Positions 35,683 to 44,185 of a stretch of 64,000 nt of DNA are shown one piece after another. The position numbers were made by a program, and so were the translations under genes. Each line of letters starts with the position of its first letter. Positions within the stretch are counted from its first letter, which is position 1. The notes beneath the pieces are model-generated. The model was not told the DNA's origin, did not search any database, and saw only the letters and a program-made list of their open reading frames with translations. Origin of the DNA: JACKBJ01 sp964549495 (GTDB taxonomy: Bacteria > Chloroflexota > Anaerolineae > Epilineales > Epilineaceae); assembly GCA_964549495.1 (NCBI GenBank), contig CAZJWJ010000014.1:4460-68459 (forward strand), given 5' to 3'.

Positions 35683-36021
35683 ATCGGCCAAGGATACCTG
35701 GATTCTTGCGTCGCGGCACGCTTGCCTGACGGCGAGCGGAGAACGGCTTGGGCTGGGGGTGTTGGCGGACGGTGAGGGCCTTGGGGCGCGAAGCCGAAGT
35801 GATGACCGAACCTTGTGACGCGGGGACCGGGCGCCAGAAGGCGGTCGTCCGGTCCCGCCGAGGTCCGCCGTCGCACACGACCTGTGGCTTCGCGCCCCAA
35901 GGCCCTCACCGCCCGCTTGGACCGCTGTCGGGAGAGGCGTCACCAGGGCGAGTCGAGCGCGGGCTCCGAGGTCGACGACCTTGGCTCCTCCCGCGGGTCG
36001 CCGATCGATACGGATTGTTCC
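35683..36021. other. Intergenic region carrying the 35.8 kb inverted repeat
   Basis: 339 bp between two same-strand glycosyltransferase genes. Apart from the 142-bp inverted-repeat element at 35770-35911 I see nothing coding. It should contain the promoter of the downstream glycosyltransferase pair. Confidence 0.6.
35770..35911. repeat. Element with 26-bp perfect terminal inverted repeats
   Basis: Arms at 35770-35795 and 35886-35911 are exact reverse complements over 26 bp (CGGTGAGGGCCTTGGGGCGC plus GAAGCC). Outside them four more pairs form after one mismatch. Between the arms is a second hairpin, GGGACCGG (35823-35830) with CCGGTCCC (35849-35856). No transposase or reading frame of quality is inside. 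It resembles a miniature inverted-repeat element, or a highly structured RNA. Confidence 0.75.
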
Positions 36022-38463
36022 TCAGCGTTCGATGACGGTGAAGGGTCCTAGGTCGAGCTCGAAGTCGCGCCAGTTCACCGGCAGCTTGCGCCAGGTCTCG
36101 TCTTCGTAGAGCAGGAGGCGCAGGAAGTAGTCGCCGGCCGGCACGTCGGCGCCGATCTCGAGTACGTGCCGATCCTCGATCAACTCCCCACGCTCCCAGC
36201 CCCAGGTGTGTCGATTGCCGCCCGCGGGCCGCTCGTCGTGCTGCGCCAGGCTGTTTCCGGCTGCATCGTGGAGTTGAACCGAGACCTTGTAGTCGCCTTC
36301 GGGAACGCCGAGTGCCCGCCAGAACAGGCCGATCTCGACGGACTCGCCCGGCGCCGCCGCGCGGCGATCGATCTCGAATCCGGCCAGCTCGATCCGCTCG
36401 CCGAAGGGCACCGCCATCGGGTTGGGGATGCCGTTTGGACCGACCGCCGGCCCCAGGCGGACCAGGGCCAACCCGATCTCCTCCTGCCCGTCCTCGGTTA
36501 TCGAACGCTCGCCAGTTACCGGATCGTAGAGGCCCATGACGAGCCGGCACTCGCAGCGGGTCGCGTGGGTTGGGGGCACGTCGAGCACGTGAGGATCCGG
36601 GATCGCATGGGTCCAGTTGTAGGGGCACTGTCCTTCCGGGGTGCTCCTCGAGAATCGGTGCCAGTCGGATGTCGTCAGACGACCCGACTGGGGGTAGGAA
36701 TCACGTTGCGCGATGACCCGGTCGTGCTCGTCCAAGAGGTGGATGAAGACCGACCGATCGGTATTGGACCTAGCGATCGACCATGTCAAATCGATCCTGA
36801 GCTCCTGATCGGCTTGCATGGAAATCTCGATGCCGCCCGGATGCATCTGATCCATTTCGCGATGGCTACCACCGTAGACCGTGGCCGATCTGAGCTCGAT
36901 GCCCTGTCCGAATCTCGCTCGGGATGAGGGTCCAGCGCAGAAGGATGCCGATTCTACGGAGATTGGCTCGTCTGGAGCGTACGCTGCCGAGACGGGCCCC
37001 AGAAGGAAGCACGCGATGATCGCCAAGCCCAGCGTGAGCGCGAGGCTGAAGCCGAGGTCCTGCCGTGCCGGCCGATCTGAGATCGATTGCTTTCCGATCG
37101 CTCGGGCGATCGGTCGTGCCACGATCGGCGCCAGTCCCATGAGCCAGCCCGCCCCGATCAGCATGGCCAGCGCCGGCGCCGCCGGCAGGGCCAGCCGGCC
37201 CTGGGGGTAGCGCAGCTGGGCCCAGGCGATGAGGGCGACGAGCATCAGGCCGGCGGTGGAGCCGGCCAGGGCGATGCCGGCGCGTTGGAGGCGCTCCAGC
37301 CGGCCACGGAGAGCGGCGAGGAGCAGGCCGGCCAAGCCCAAGAGGGTCAGGAGGTCGAAGAAGGTGAAGACCCAGTCGGGCGCGCGGACGTTGAGCCAGC
37401 CGAAGACGGCCCAGTAGCTGCGCCAGACCGAGAGCAGGAGGATGCCCAGCTCGCGCGGACCGGGCGGGGCCGGGCGGGGGGCCATCACGCTGAGCATCAG
37501 GGGCAGGCCGGTGGGGGCGCCGAAGAGCAGCCAGTTGCGCAGGTACCACCAGCCGGCCACGCCGACGAGGCCGAGGGAGAAGAGGGCGATCGGGCGCCAG
37601 GCGAGGGCTGGGAAGCGGCGGAGGCGCTCGAGCCGGTCGGGATTCGGGCTACGATCGGACTTCTGGTCGCTGGTCGCGCCACGAGCGCCCGCGTCGCGCC
37701 AGATGGCGTAGAGCAGGGCCAGGCCGGCCGGCGGCAGGAGCCAGAGGCCGCTGAGCTTGGAGAGCATGGCGATACCGCCGGCCACGCCCAGCCAGAGGGC
37801 GTTGCGGGGGCTGGCGCCGCGGGCCAGGACCAGGGCCGAGCGCCAGAAGATCAGGGCGCCGGCGGCGGTGATGGCGATGTCGTTGCTGATGGCGCCAGAG
37901 AAGAAGAGGACCTCGGGGTTGAGGGCGAAGACGGCCGTGCCGGCCAAGGCGACGGCGGGGCGCTCCGGGAAGAGGGCGCGAATGGCCGCCCAGGTGGCCA
38001 GGACCGCGCAGAGGCCGAAGATCAGGATGCCGGCCAGGCCCATCAGCCGCGCGGAAAGGACGGTGCCCTGCCAAGGGAAGCGTTCCCAGGAGCCGTGGAC
38101 CATGCGGTTGACGTTGCCGCCCGGTCCGCTCTGGCCCACCGCCGCGTGGGGGTTGAAGCGGATGACCTCGGCGGCGTCCGAGCGGTCGATGGGCGCGATC
38201 AACCGGCCCATCAGCCAGTAGTAGAGCGGCGGCTGGCTGCCCTGCTGGCGCCAGGGGGCATCCAGGCCGGCATCGGCCTCGGTCGGCAGGCCCTGGCCGC
38301 TGGCCAGATGGGCCGCGAACTCGTAATGCCAGATCGAATCGGGCGCCTCCCAGATGGGGATGACCCACCAGTAGGCCAGGGCGAGGGTCAAGTAGACTGC
38401 GAGGAGCCAGTAGAGCTCGCGCGGACCCTGCGGCAGACGATCCCGAAGCCTCGTACTGGACAT
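36022..38463 (-). CDS. GT-C membrane glycosyltransferase with two C-terminal beta-sandwich modules
   Basis: 813 residues from the ATG at 38463; an in-frame GTG near 38558, close to the previous stop, is an alternative. About twelve membrane helices occupy residues 15-480 with QPPLYYWLMG and FALNPEVLFFSGAISND. The first-loop motif reads WEAPDSIWHYEF: Asp42 is kept, but Ser43 replaces the usual Glu of the 'EAPDE..H' pattern, so activity may be altered. The C-terminus has two modules like those of the other large glycosyltransferases (CRLVMGLYDPVTGERS and DYFLRLLLYEDETW). It follows the second YbhN-like gene in the same direction. Confidence 0.82.
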   Translation of the reverse strand: MSSTRLRDRLPQGPRELYWLLAVYLTLALAYWWVIPIWEAPDSIWHYEFAAHLASGQGLPTEADAGLDAPWRQQGSQPPLYYWLMGRLIAPIDRSDAAEVIRFNPHAAVGQSGPGGNVNRMVHGSWERFPWQGTVLSARLMGLAGILIFGLCAVLATWAAIRALFPERPAVALAGTAVFALNPEVLFFSGAISNDIAITAAGALIFWRSALVLARGASPRNALWLGVAGGIAMLSKLSGLWLLPPAGLALLYAIWRDAGARGATSDQKSDRSPNPDRLERLRRFPALAWRPIALFSLGLVGVAGWWYLRNWLLFGAPTGLPLMLSVMAPRPAPPGPRELGILLLSVWRSYWAVFGWLNVRAPDWVFTFFDLLTLLGLAGLLLAALRGRLERLQRAGIALAGSTAGLMLVALIAWAQLRYPQGRLALPAAPALAMLIGAGWLMGLAPIVARPIARAIGKQSISDRPARQDLGFSLALTLGLAIIACFLLGPVSAAYAPDEPISVESASFCAGPSSRARFGQGIELRSATVYGGSHREMDQMHPGGIEISMQADQELRIDLTWSIARSNTDRSVFIHLLDEHDRVIAQRDSYPQSGRLTTSDWHRFSRSTPEGQCPYNWTHAIPDPHVLDVPPTHATRCECRLVMGLYDPVTGERSITEDGQEEIGLALVRLGPAVGPNGIPNPMAVPFGERIELAGFEIDRRAAAPGESVEIGLFWRALGVPEGDYKVSVQLHDAAGNSLAQHDERPAGGNRHTWGWERGELIEDRHVLEIGADVPAGDYFLRLLLYEDETWRKLPVNWRDFELDLGPFTVIER

Positions 38464-38570
38464 GCCTTGGCTGGATGCGCCTTGGGAGGAGGGAGCGGTG
38501 ACGGGCACGGACGCGTCGGTACCCCGACGCGATGCTTCGGCCCGATGCTCGAGATCCACGCCGCACCCGC

Positions 38571-39668
38571 TCAGGCCGCGGCCGCTGCGCGGGCGCGGCG
38601 GCGGAGCAGGAGCAGGGCCGCGCCGCCGGCCAGCGAGGAGTAGACCAGGGTGAGCAGGGCGATGCCCAGGCTGCCGCCCAGGGCCAGGGCCGGCGGCAGG
38701 CCGACCAGGGCGAAGCCGAGGGCCCAGCCGGCCTCGATGACGCCGTGGCCGCCCATGGTGGGCAGCGGGACCGCGTTGGACAGGACGCCCAGGGTGGCCG
38801 CGACGACGAAGAGCGGCAGGCCGATGCTGGCGAAATCCGGCTGGCCGGGGCCGGCCGAGAGGCCCAGGCCGCGGGCCATGCAGTACTGCCAGCCGAAGAT
38901 GCTCAGCCAGACCAGGATCGAGAGGCCGAAGGCCCGCGGCAGGCGCTGCCGGTCGCGCATAGCGTCGAAGGCCTCGACCATGCGCACGGCAAAGCCCATG
39001 ATCCGCACCGCCAAGGCTCGATGTCCGAGCCCCAGACGGGCCAGAAGTTGCGAGATCAGGGCCAGGGCCCGCCGGCCCAAGCTGGCCAGCGATAGGATGA
39101 CCAGGCTGCCGAGCAGGATGGCCAGCAGCACCAGGCCGATCAGCCAAGCCGTCCGCAGGCCGGCCACCGGCCAGTCGACCCGGCGGGGCAGGTCGTCCAT
39201 CGAGATCAGGGCCAGGGGCAGAAAGCAGAGCGCCACGGCCAGGTAGTCCAGCATGCGGGCCAGGCCGATGGTGGCCGTGCCGCGGGCGCCCGAGACCTGG
39301 TAGCCGCTGCGCATCATCAGCACGAAGGCCACCTCGCCACCGCGCAATGGCAGGAGGTTGTTGAGCAGGCTGAGTGCGAAGCCGATGGGCAAGAGCGCGC
39401 GCGTGCCGAGCCCGGGTTGCGAAAGGAGCACGGAGAAGCGGGCCGCGCGCAGCAAGTTGACCAGGACGTAGCTGGCCGCGCCGGCCAGGAGCCAGGCAGG
39501 CTCGAGGCTGCCCAGCAGCGAGGCCGCGTCCAAGCCCTCGCTGCCCAGCTGCCGCCCGAGCTCGCCGAGCAACAGCGCCAGGAGCAGCAAGGTCACCGCC
39601 GGCGCGACGATCCGAGCACGAGCGCGATTCACGCGGCGGATTCTAGACAGCCCTCGGGAGGGCGTCAA
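38571..39668 (-). CDS. YbhN/LPG-synthase-like membrane protein (second copy)
   Basis: 365 residues, about eight membrane helices. The family pattern is clear: ALSLLNNLLPLRGGEVAFVLMMR (the inner-loop GGE motif) and PLPTMGGHGVIEAGWALGF near the end. The Arg/Ala-rich C-terminus is cytoplasmic-like. There is no aminoacyl transferase domain. It shares little more than motifs with the protein at 26.2 kb. Its gene precedes a large glycosyltransferase, repeating the GT/YbhN pairing seen there, which suggests a shared role in moving or presenting lipid-linked substrates (inference). It is divergent from the CmcI-like gene. Confidence 0.85.
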   Translation of the reverse strand: MTPSRGLSRIRRVNRARARIVAPAVTLLLLALLLGELGRQLGSEGLDAASLLGSLEPAWLLAGAASYVLVNLLRAARFSVLLSQPGLGTRALLPIGFALSLLNNLLPLRGGEVAFVLMMRSGYQVSGARGTATIGLARMLDYLAVALCFLPLALISMDDLPRRVDWPVAGLRTAWLIGLVLLAILLGSLVILSLASLGRRALALISQLLARLGLGHRALAVRIMGFAVRMVEAFDAMRDRQRLPRAFGLSILVWLSIFGWQYCMARGLGLSAGPGQPDFASIGLPLFVVAATLGVLSNAVPLPTMGGHGVIEAGWALGFALVGLPPALALGGSLGIALLTLVYSSLAGGAALLLLRRRARAAAAA

Positions 39669-39828
39669 CGCTTCGATCGTCGCGGAATGCGATCATGACC
39701 GTCGCACATTGCAAACTCGCCCTAGCCTGCGCGCTTTCCCCGTCCCCCGGCTAGCTGCTACCCTGCTGCGACACGTCGATGATCCGAACCGAGCCGCCGC
39801 GACACCCGAAGACCTCGAACGAGCCACG

Positions 39829-40605
39829 ATGACCGATTCCCCGAGTACCGAACCACCGGCCTGGCGCCGGCGCGCTCGCGCCGTCTATCGCCTGGCCCAT
39901 CGCCTGTGGCGCCAGGTCTATCGCCGGCCGCAGCGCCGAAAGCGCGGCGAGTACCACGAGCGCTGGCGGATGAGCCTGCGCGACTGGCTGGCCTATCACC
40001 AGCGCGAGATCGTCTTCGAACAGAGCACCTGGATGGGCCTGCCCATGCTCAAGAACCCGCTGGATGCCTGGATCTACCAGGAGATGCTGCACGAATTGCG
40101 GCCGGACGTGCTGGTCGAGATCGGCAGCCATTCCGGCGGCAGCTCGCTCTACTTCGCGCAGCTGATGGACCTGATCGGCCACGGCCAGGTGCTGTCCCTG
40201 GACATCGACCGCTCGCGCTACCAGGCATCGCATCCGCGCATCGTCGAGCTGACCGGCGACTGCTCCTCGCCCGAGGTGGTCGGCAAGGTGGCCGCGCTCT
40301 GCCAGGGCAAGCGGGTGATGGTCGTCCACGACGGCGACCACAGCCGCGAGGCGGTGCTGCGCGATCTGGAGCTCTACGCGCCGATGGTCAGCCCGGGCAG
40401 CTACCTGATCGTCGAGGATGGCATCCTCGACCTCTTTCCGCCCGGCGACGACTTCGGCTGGCTGGTCGAGGGGCCGCTGCCGGCCACCGAGGACTTCTTG
40501 GTGCGCCATCCCGAGTTCGAGGTCGATGCGGCGCGCGAGCGCTACCTGATGACCTACAACCCCAAGGGCTTCTTGCGCCGGCGCGAGGACGCGGGCTCGG
40601 GCTGA
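39829..40605 (+). CDS. CmcI/rhamnosyl O-methyltransferase-like protein
   Basis: 258 residues. A Rossmann-type SAM-binding motif (VLVEIGSHSGGSSLYFAQLM, then LSLDID) and a second site VVHDGDHSREAVLRDLELYAPMV followed by SYLIVEDG match the 'cephalosporin hydroxylase' family, whose members include sugar O-methyltransferases acting on rhamnose. With gmd and rmd nearby, methylation of a deoxysugar is a reasonable inference. A basic N-terminus (residues 12-40, many Arg) precedes the catalytic domain. The start at 39829 was chosen at the first ATG within the conserved-looking frame; no strong ribosome site is seen. Confidence 0.82.
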   Translation: MTDSPSTEPPAWRRRARAVYRLAHRLWRQVYRRPQRRKRGEYHERWRMSLRDWLAYHQREIVFEQSTWMGLPMLKNPLDAWIYQEMLHELRPDVLVEIGSHSGGSSLYFAQLMDLIGHGQVLSLDIDRSRYQASHPRIVELTGDCSSPEVVGKVAALCQGKRVMVVHDGDHSREAVLRDLELYAPMVSPGSYLIVEDGILDLFPPGDDFGWLVEGPLPATEDFLVRHPEFEVDAARERYLMTYNPKGFLRRREDAGSG

Positions 40606-40674
40606 GGCCGGTCTCGACCGACTTGGTGAGGAGCGGCTTCGGTGCAGATGCAGGCGCGTTCGGTTGGAACTTGC

Positions 40675-40702
40675 AGCCTGTGTCTCGAGGCAGGCTCTCA
40701 GA
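40675..40702 (-). repeat. Short stem-loop at a gene end (copy A)
   Basis: AGCCTG...CAGGCT pairs around a 10-nt loop, and the adjoining CTCAGA includes the stop codon of the GT4 gene (minus strand). A similar sequence in the same position relative to a stop codon occurs at 53334-53361. Probably a 3'-end or terminator element. Confidence 0.55.
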
Positions 40703-41963
40703 CCGGCGCGCGCTTTGCCAGGACCTCGCGATAGAGCTCGACGTGTCGGCGGGCGATCTCCTGCCAGCTGAAGTGGTCGGCCAACTCGCGGGCCGACTGG
40801 CCCAGGCGGGCGGCCAGATCCGGATCGTCGGCGATCTGATTGATGGCGGCGGCCAGCGCCGGGCCGTTGTCGGCGTCGACCAAGCGGGCCGACTCGCCGT
40901 CGACCAGGGCTGGCAGGCCACCTTCGCCGGCCGGGGCCGGCAGGGTGGTGACCACCGGCCGGCCGTGGGCCAAGGCCGCCAGCAGGCTGCCGCGGCGGTA
41001 GGAGGCACCGTCCTGGTAGGGCAGGGCCACCACGTCGGCCGCGTGCAGCCAGGCGGAGACCGCCTCGGGTGGCAGGTGGCCGGTCCAACGCAGGGCCTCG
41101 GCCAGCCCGCGGCGCTCGGCCTCGGCCTCGAACGCGGCCAGGTAGGCCGCGTTGGTCGGGTCGCTGGCGCCCACGGCGCCGCCGATCATCAGGAGCTGCG
41201 CGTCGCGGCCGGCGGCGCGCAGGAGCTCGAGCGCCTCCAGCAGCGTGCGACCACCCTTGGAAGCGTTGAGGAAGCCGAAGTAGGCCAGCACGAGGCGATC
41301 GGTCGGGATGCCGGCATTGGCCCGGAAGCTGTGGCGATCGAAGCCCTCCGGCGGTCGGTCGGCGATGTTGCTGCCGATGGGCACCAGAGCCTGGATCGGG
41401 CCCTCGACCGAGCGCTCCAGCTCGACCCGGTCGGCCTCGTTGGTGGTCAGGGCCAAGTCGGCGTGGCGCGCCAGCTGGCGCAAGGCCCAGGGGCGCAGCC
41501 GGCCCGCCTTGGGAAAGAGGTAAGGCTCGCGCAGATCGTGGTAGGTGACGGCCCGAGCGATCGGGAAGCGCCGGCGCAGCCACCAGGTCAGGCCGTGGAT
41601 GGACAGGTGCATGCCGTAGGCGGCGGCCTGATACTGCATGTGCACCAGGTCGGGCCCGGTCAGCTCGATCAGCCGGCCCAGGCCGCGCATCGCGCCGCGA
41701 TGCCAATGGCGCACGCTGCGGTAGACCGCCACCCGACCGAGGCCGGGCGAGCCGGGGCTCGGCGCCGCAGCATCGGGCCGGGCTCCGTCGACCTCCGGCA
41801 GGCCCCGCCCCGGCCGGCGCGTGGTCAGGACGTCCACGCTCAGGCCCTCCTCGGACAGGGCTCGGACCAGACAGGCGGTGTAGTCGGCCACGCCGCCTTC
41901 GTCGGGCGGGTACTCGCCGGTGATCATGCAGATGCGCAAAGGGCGCTGTGCCAGCTCGTGCAT
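40698..41963 (-). CDS. GT4-family glycosyltransferase
   Basis: 421 residues of the GT-B fold. The N-terminal domain begins ICMITGEYPPDEGGVADYTACLVRAL, the usual first strand and Gly-rich loop. The C-terminal domain shows VLAYFGFLNASKGGRTLLEAL and the donor-site region ADVVALPYQDGASYRRGSLLAALAHGRPVVTT. It uses a nucleotide sugar in the cytoplasm to extend a glycan. A linker near residues 55-75 is Ala/Pro/Gly-rich. It closes the minus-strand operon that begins with rmd, so GDP-rhamnose is a possible donor (inference). Its stop codon lies in the conserved stem-loop. Confidence 0.88.
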   Translation of the reverse strand: MHELAQRPLRICMITGEYPPDEGGVADYTACLVRALSEEGLSVDVLTTRRPGRGLPEVDGARPDAAAPSPGSPGLGRVAVYRSVRHWHRGAMRGLGRLIELTGPDLVHMQYQAAAYGMHLSIHGLTWWLRRRFPIARAVTYHDLREPYLFPKAGRLRPWALRQLARHADLALTTNEADRVELERSVEGPIQALVPIGSNIADRPPEGFDRHSFRANAGIPTDRLVLAYFGFLNASKGGRTLLEALELLRAAGRDAQLLMIGGAVGASDPTNAAYLAAFEAEAERRGLAEALRWTGHLPPEAVSAWLHAADVVALPYQDGASYRRGSLLAALAHGRPVVTTLPAPAGEGGLPALVDGESARLVDADNGPALAAAINQIADDPDLAARLGQSARELADHFSWQEIARRHVELYREVLAKRAPV

Positions 41964-42039
41964 ACCTTGGTCCTCGGGGCTTTGCGGGGCCCGGCGGCCT
42001 GATGTCGGTCGTGGCTCGCCGGTGGCGTGCGGCCCAGCC

Positions 42040-43128
42040 TCAGTCGCGCTCGAGCCCCTCGGGGTGGAGGCCGTCGCGCAGAAGGGCGGCGTAGGCCGAC
42101 ACGCGCTCGCGACGCAACTCGCGACGATGACCCAGCGCGCCCTTGAGGGCCTCGACGACCAGCTCGACGGCGTACTGGGCCAGGATGCCCCAGCGCAGCA
42201 AGAAGCCGGCCAGGGCGCCGTGGTGCTTGCCGAAGTAGCGGATGCGGGAGCGCTGGAACATGCGATGGCGCCGCGGCGCCACCTGATCGCTCGACTGTCC
42301 TTCGTGGTGCAGGACCCGCGCGGCCGGATTGTAGCGCACCCGCCAGCCGGCCGCATGCAGCCGCCGGCAGAGGTCCAGCTCCTCGGAATACATGAAGAAG
42401 CCCTCGTCGAAGCCGCCCGCCGCCTCCAGCGCCTCGCGCCGCAGCAGGATGGCCGCGCCGGTGACCCAGTCGACCTCACCCGCCGCCTCGGGCTCGCCGC
42501 GCATGTGCAGGCGCTGGACGGGTGGCAGGTTCGGCCAGCGCCAGCCGATGGGCGTGCTCTCGACCAGGCCGGCCAGCAGGCTCGGAAAGCGCCGGCGCGA
42601 GGGCTGGGGCCGGCCGTCCGGGTAGAAAAGGGCCGGCCCGACCGCGCCGGCCTCGGGATGCGCGCGCAGGTCGTCGACCAGGGTGTCCAGGGTTTCCGGA
42701 TCGAGCTCGGTGTCCGGATTGAGGATCAAGGTCCAGTCCGGCGGGCTGACGGCTTGGACGCCCCTTTCTCCATCCGGCGTGCCTCCCGTCGCCCCACCCC
42801 TCGCCGGACCGTGGACGCGAGCCTCCGGCGCGATCTCGCCACCGCGGATCCCCGCGTGGCCCAAGAGGCGAAAGCCCTGGTTGTTGGCCCGGGTGAAGCC
42901 GGCGTTGTCAGCGTTGACCAACCACGTGACATCGGCGAAGCGCTCGCGCAGGGCCTCGACGCTGCCGTCGGAGGAGGCGTTGTCGACCACCACGATGCGG
43001 GTCGGGAGGCCGGCGGCGCGCAGGGACTCGAGGCAGCGCGCGAGCAGCTCGCGCACGTTCCAGCTGACGATGACCACGCCGACCGCCGGGGCCTCCGGAG
43101 GCGCGGTGCTCGAGATCCTATGATTCAT
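42040..43128 (-). CDS. GT2-family (rhamnosyltransferase-like) glycosyltransferase
   Basis: 362 residues, GT-A fold. VGVVIVSWNVRELLARCLESL and RIVVVDNASSDGSVEAL form the nucleotide site, ILNPDTEL is the metal/donor motif, and VDWVTGAAILLRREALEAAGGFDEGFFMYSEELDLCRRL is the acceptor-side helix typical of WbbL/RfbF-like rhamnosyltransferases. An insert of about 35 residues (about 95-130, Gly/Pro/Arg-rich) lies before the NPD motif and is not usual. It is in the operon between the polyprenyl synthase and the GT4 gene, consistent with building a lipid-linked oligosaccharide. Confidence 0.9.
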   Translation of the reverse strand: MNHRISSTAPPEAPAVGVVIVSWNVRELLARCLESLRAAGLPTRIVVVDNASSDGSVEALRERFADVTWLVNADNAGFTRANNQGFRLLGHAGIRGGEIAPEARVHGPARGGATGGTPDGERGVQAVSPPDWTLILNPDTELDPETLDTLVDDLRAHPEAGAVGPALFYPDGRPQPSRRRFPSLLAGLVESTPIGWRWPNLPPVQRLHMRGEPEAAGEVDWVTGAAILLRREALEAAGGFDEGFFMYSEELDLCRRLHAAGWRVRYNPAARVLHHEGQSSDQVAPRRHRMFQRSRIRYFGKHHGALAGFLLRWGILAQYAVELVVEALKGALGHRRELRRERVSAYAALLRDGLHPEGLERD

Positions 43129-43168
43129 GGCGACGTTGCATTCGGCACCCGGCCGCGGCCTCGGGGCC

Positions 43169-44185
43169 TCAGTGGTCGCGGCGGACCACGTAGCGCGCCA
43201 CGGCCTCCAGCTCGTCGCGCGCGCGGCCCGCCGGCAGCTCCCGAAGGGCCTCGATGGCGCGCTCGATGTGCTGCTCGGCCGCGCGCTGGCTGCCCTCGAT
43301 GGCCGCCTCGCTGGCCTGGATGGCCTCGATCAGGCGCTCGACCTCGTCCTCCTCGGGCTTGGCGCCATTGCGCAGCCAGGCACCGGCCTCGGGTTGATCC
43401 TCGAGGTAGAGTAGGGTGGGCAGGGTGACCTGGCCCGAGCGCAGGTCGTGGCCGACCGGCTTGCCCAGGCGCTCCTCGCTGCTGGTGAAGTCGAGCAGGT
43501 CGTCGACCACCTGGAAGGCCATGCCCAGCTCGCGGCCGAAGCAGGCCAGGGCATCGACCTTGGCCTCCGGCAGGCCCAGGAGCTCGCCGGAGCCCTCGGT
43601 GCAGGTCTGGAAGAGCGAGCCGGTCTTGGCGAAGATGCGGTAGTCGTATTCCTCGCGGCTGGGGATGCCGCGGCGGCCGAAGAGCTGGCGCAGCTCGCCG
43701 TCGGTCAGGTCGCCCAGGGTCTTGGCGAAGAGCTGGACCACGCGCACGTGGCCCGTGCCGGCCGAGAAGCCGGCCGAGCGGGCGAAGAGCCAGTCGCCGG
43801 CCAGCACGGTCGCGCCGGCGCCCCAGCGCTCGTTGAGCGTGGGCATGCCGCGGCGCAGCATGGCACCGTCGACCAGGTCGTCGTGGACCAGGCTGGCCGC
43901 ATGCAGGGTCTCGACCGCGGCGGCGTGGTAGAGCACCGCCTGCGGGTCGGCCTGGCCCAGGCGGGCCGCGCCGAAGACCAGGGCCGGTCGGATGCGCTTG
44001 CCGCCGCTGTCGAAGGTGCTCTGCAAGAGCTGGCCGAGCAGGGCGAAGCCCACCCCGCTGTCGTCGCGCAGGAAGTGCTCCAGGCGCTCCAGGTCGCCGG
44101 CCATCGGCTCGAGCACGGCCGGCAGGCGCGCGGGCGCCACCTGCGGCGCGGGCCGGGGCTCGAGCTGGGTCATCAGGTTTGCCAT
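43169..44185 (-). CDS. Long-chain polyprenyl diphosphate synthase
   Basis: 338 residues. GGKRIRP (61-67), the first Asp-rich motif HDDLVD (101-106) and the second VVDDLLD with the downstream KPVGHDLRSGQVTLP are intact. It condenses isopentenyl diphosphate with an allylic primer in the cytoplasm to form the C30-C55 all-trans type chains used for quinones or carrier lipids; chain length cannot be read reliably. It begins at 44185 (MANLMTQ), overlapping tatD by 13 bp, or at 44173 (TGATG junction). Presence among glycan genes suggests supply of carrier lipid, although quinone synthesis is equally possible. Confidence 0.92.
   Translation of the reverse strand: MANLMTQLEPRPAPQVAPARLPAVLEPMAGDLERLEHFLRDDSGVGFALLGQLLQSTFDSGGKRIRPALVFGAARLGQADPQAVLYHAAAVETLHAASLVHDDLVDGAMLRRGMPTLNERWGAGATVLAGDWLFARSAGFSAGTGHVRVVQLFAKTLGDLTDGELRQLFGRRGIPSREEYDYRIFAKTGSLFQTCTEGSGELLGLPEAKVDALACFGRELGMAFQVVDDLLDFTSSEERLGKPVGHDLRSGQVTLPTLLYLEDQPEAGAWLRNGAKPEEDEVERLIEAIQASEAAIEGSQRAAEQHIERAIEALRELPAGRARDELEAVARYVVRRDH

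Noticed and set aside
37087..38643. A 518-codon plus-strand frame opposite the 813-residue glycosyltransferase
   Set aside because: It is highly charged, Gly/Gln/Glu-rich nonsense opposite membrane helices. No start signals or domains were seen.
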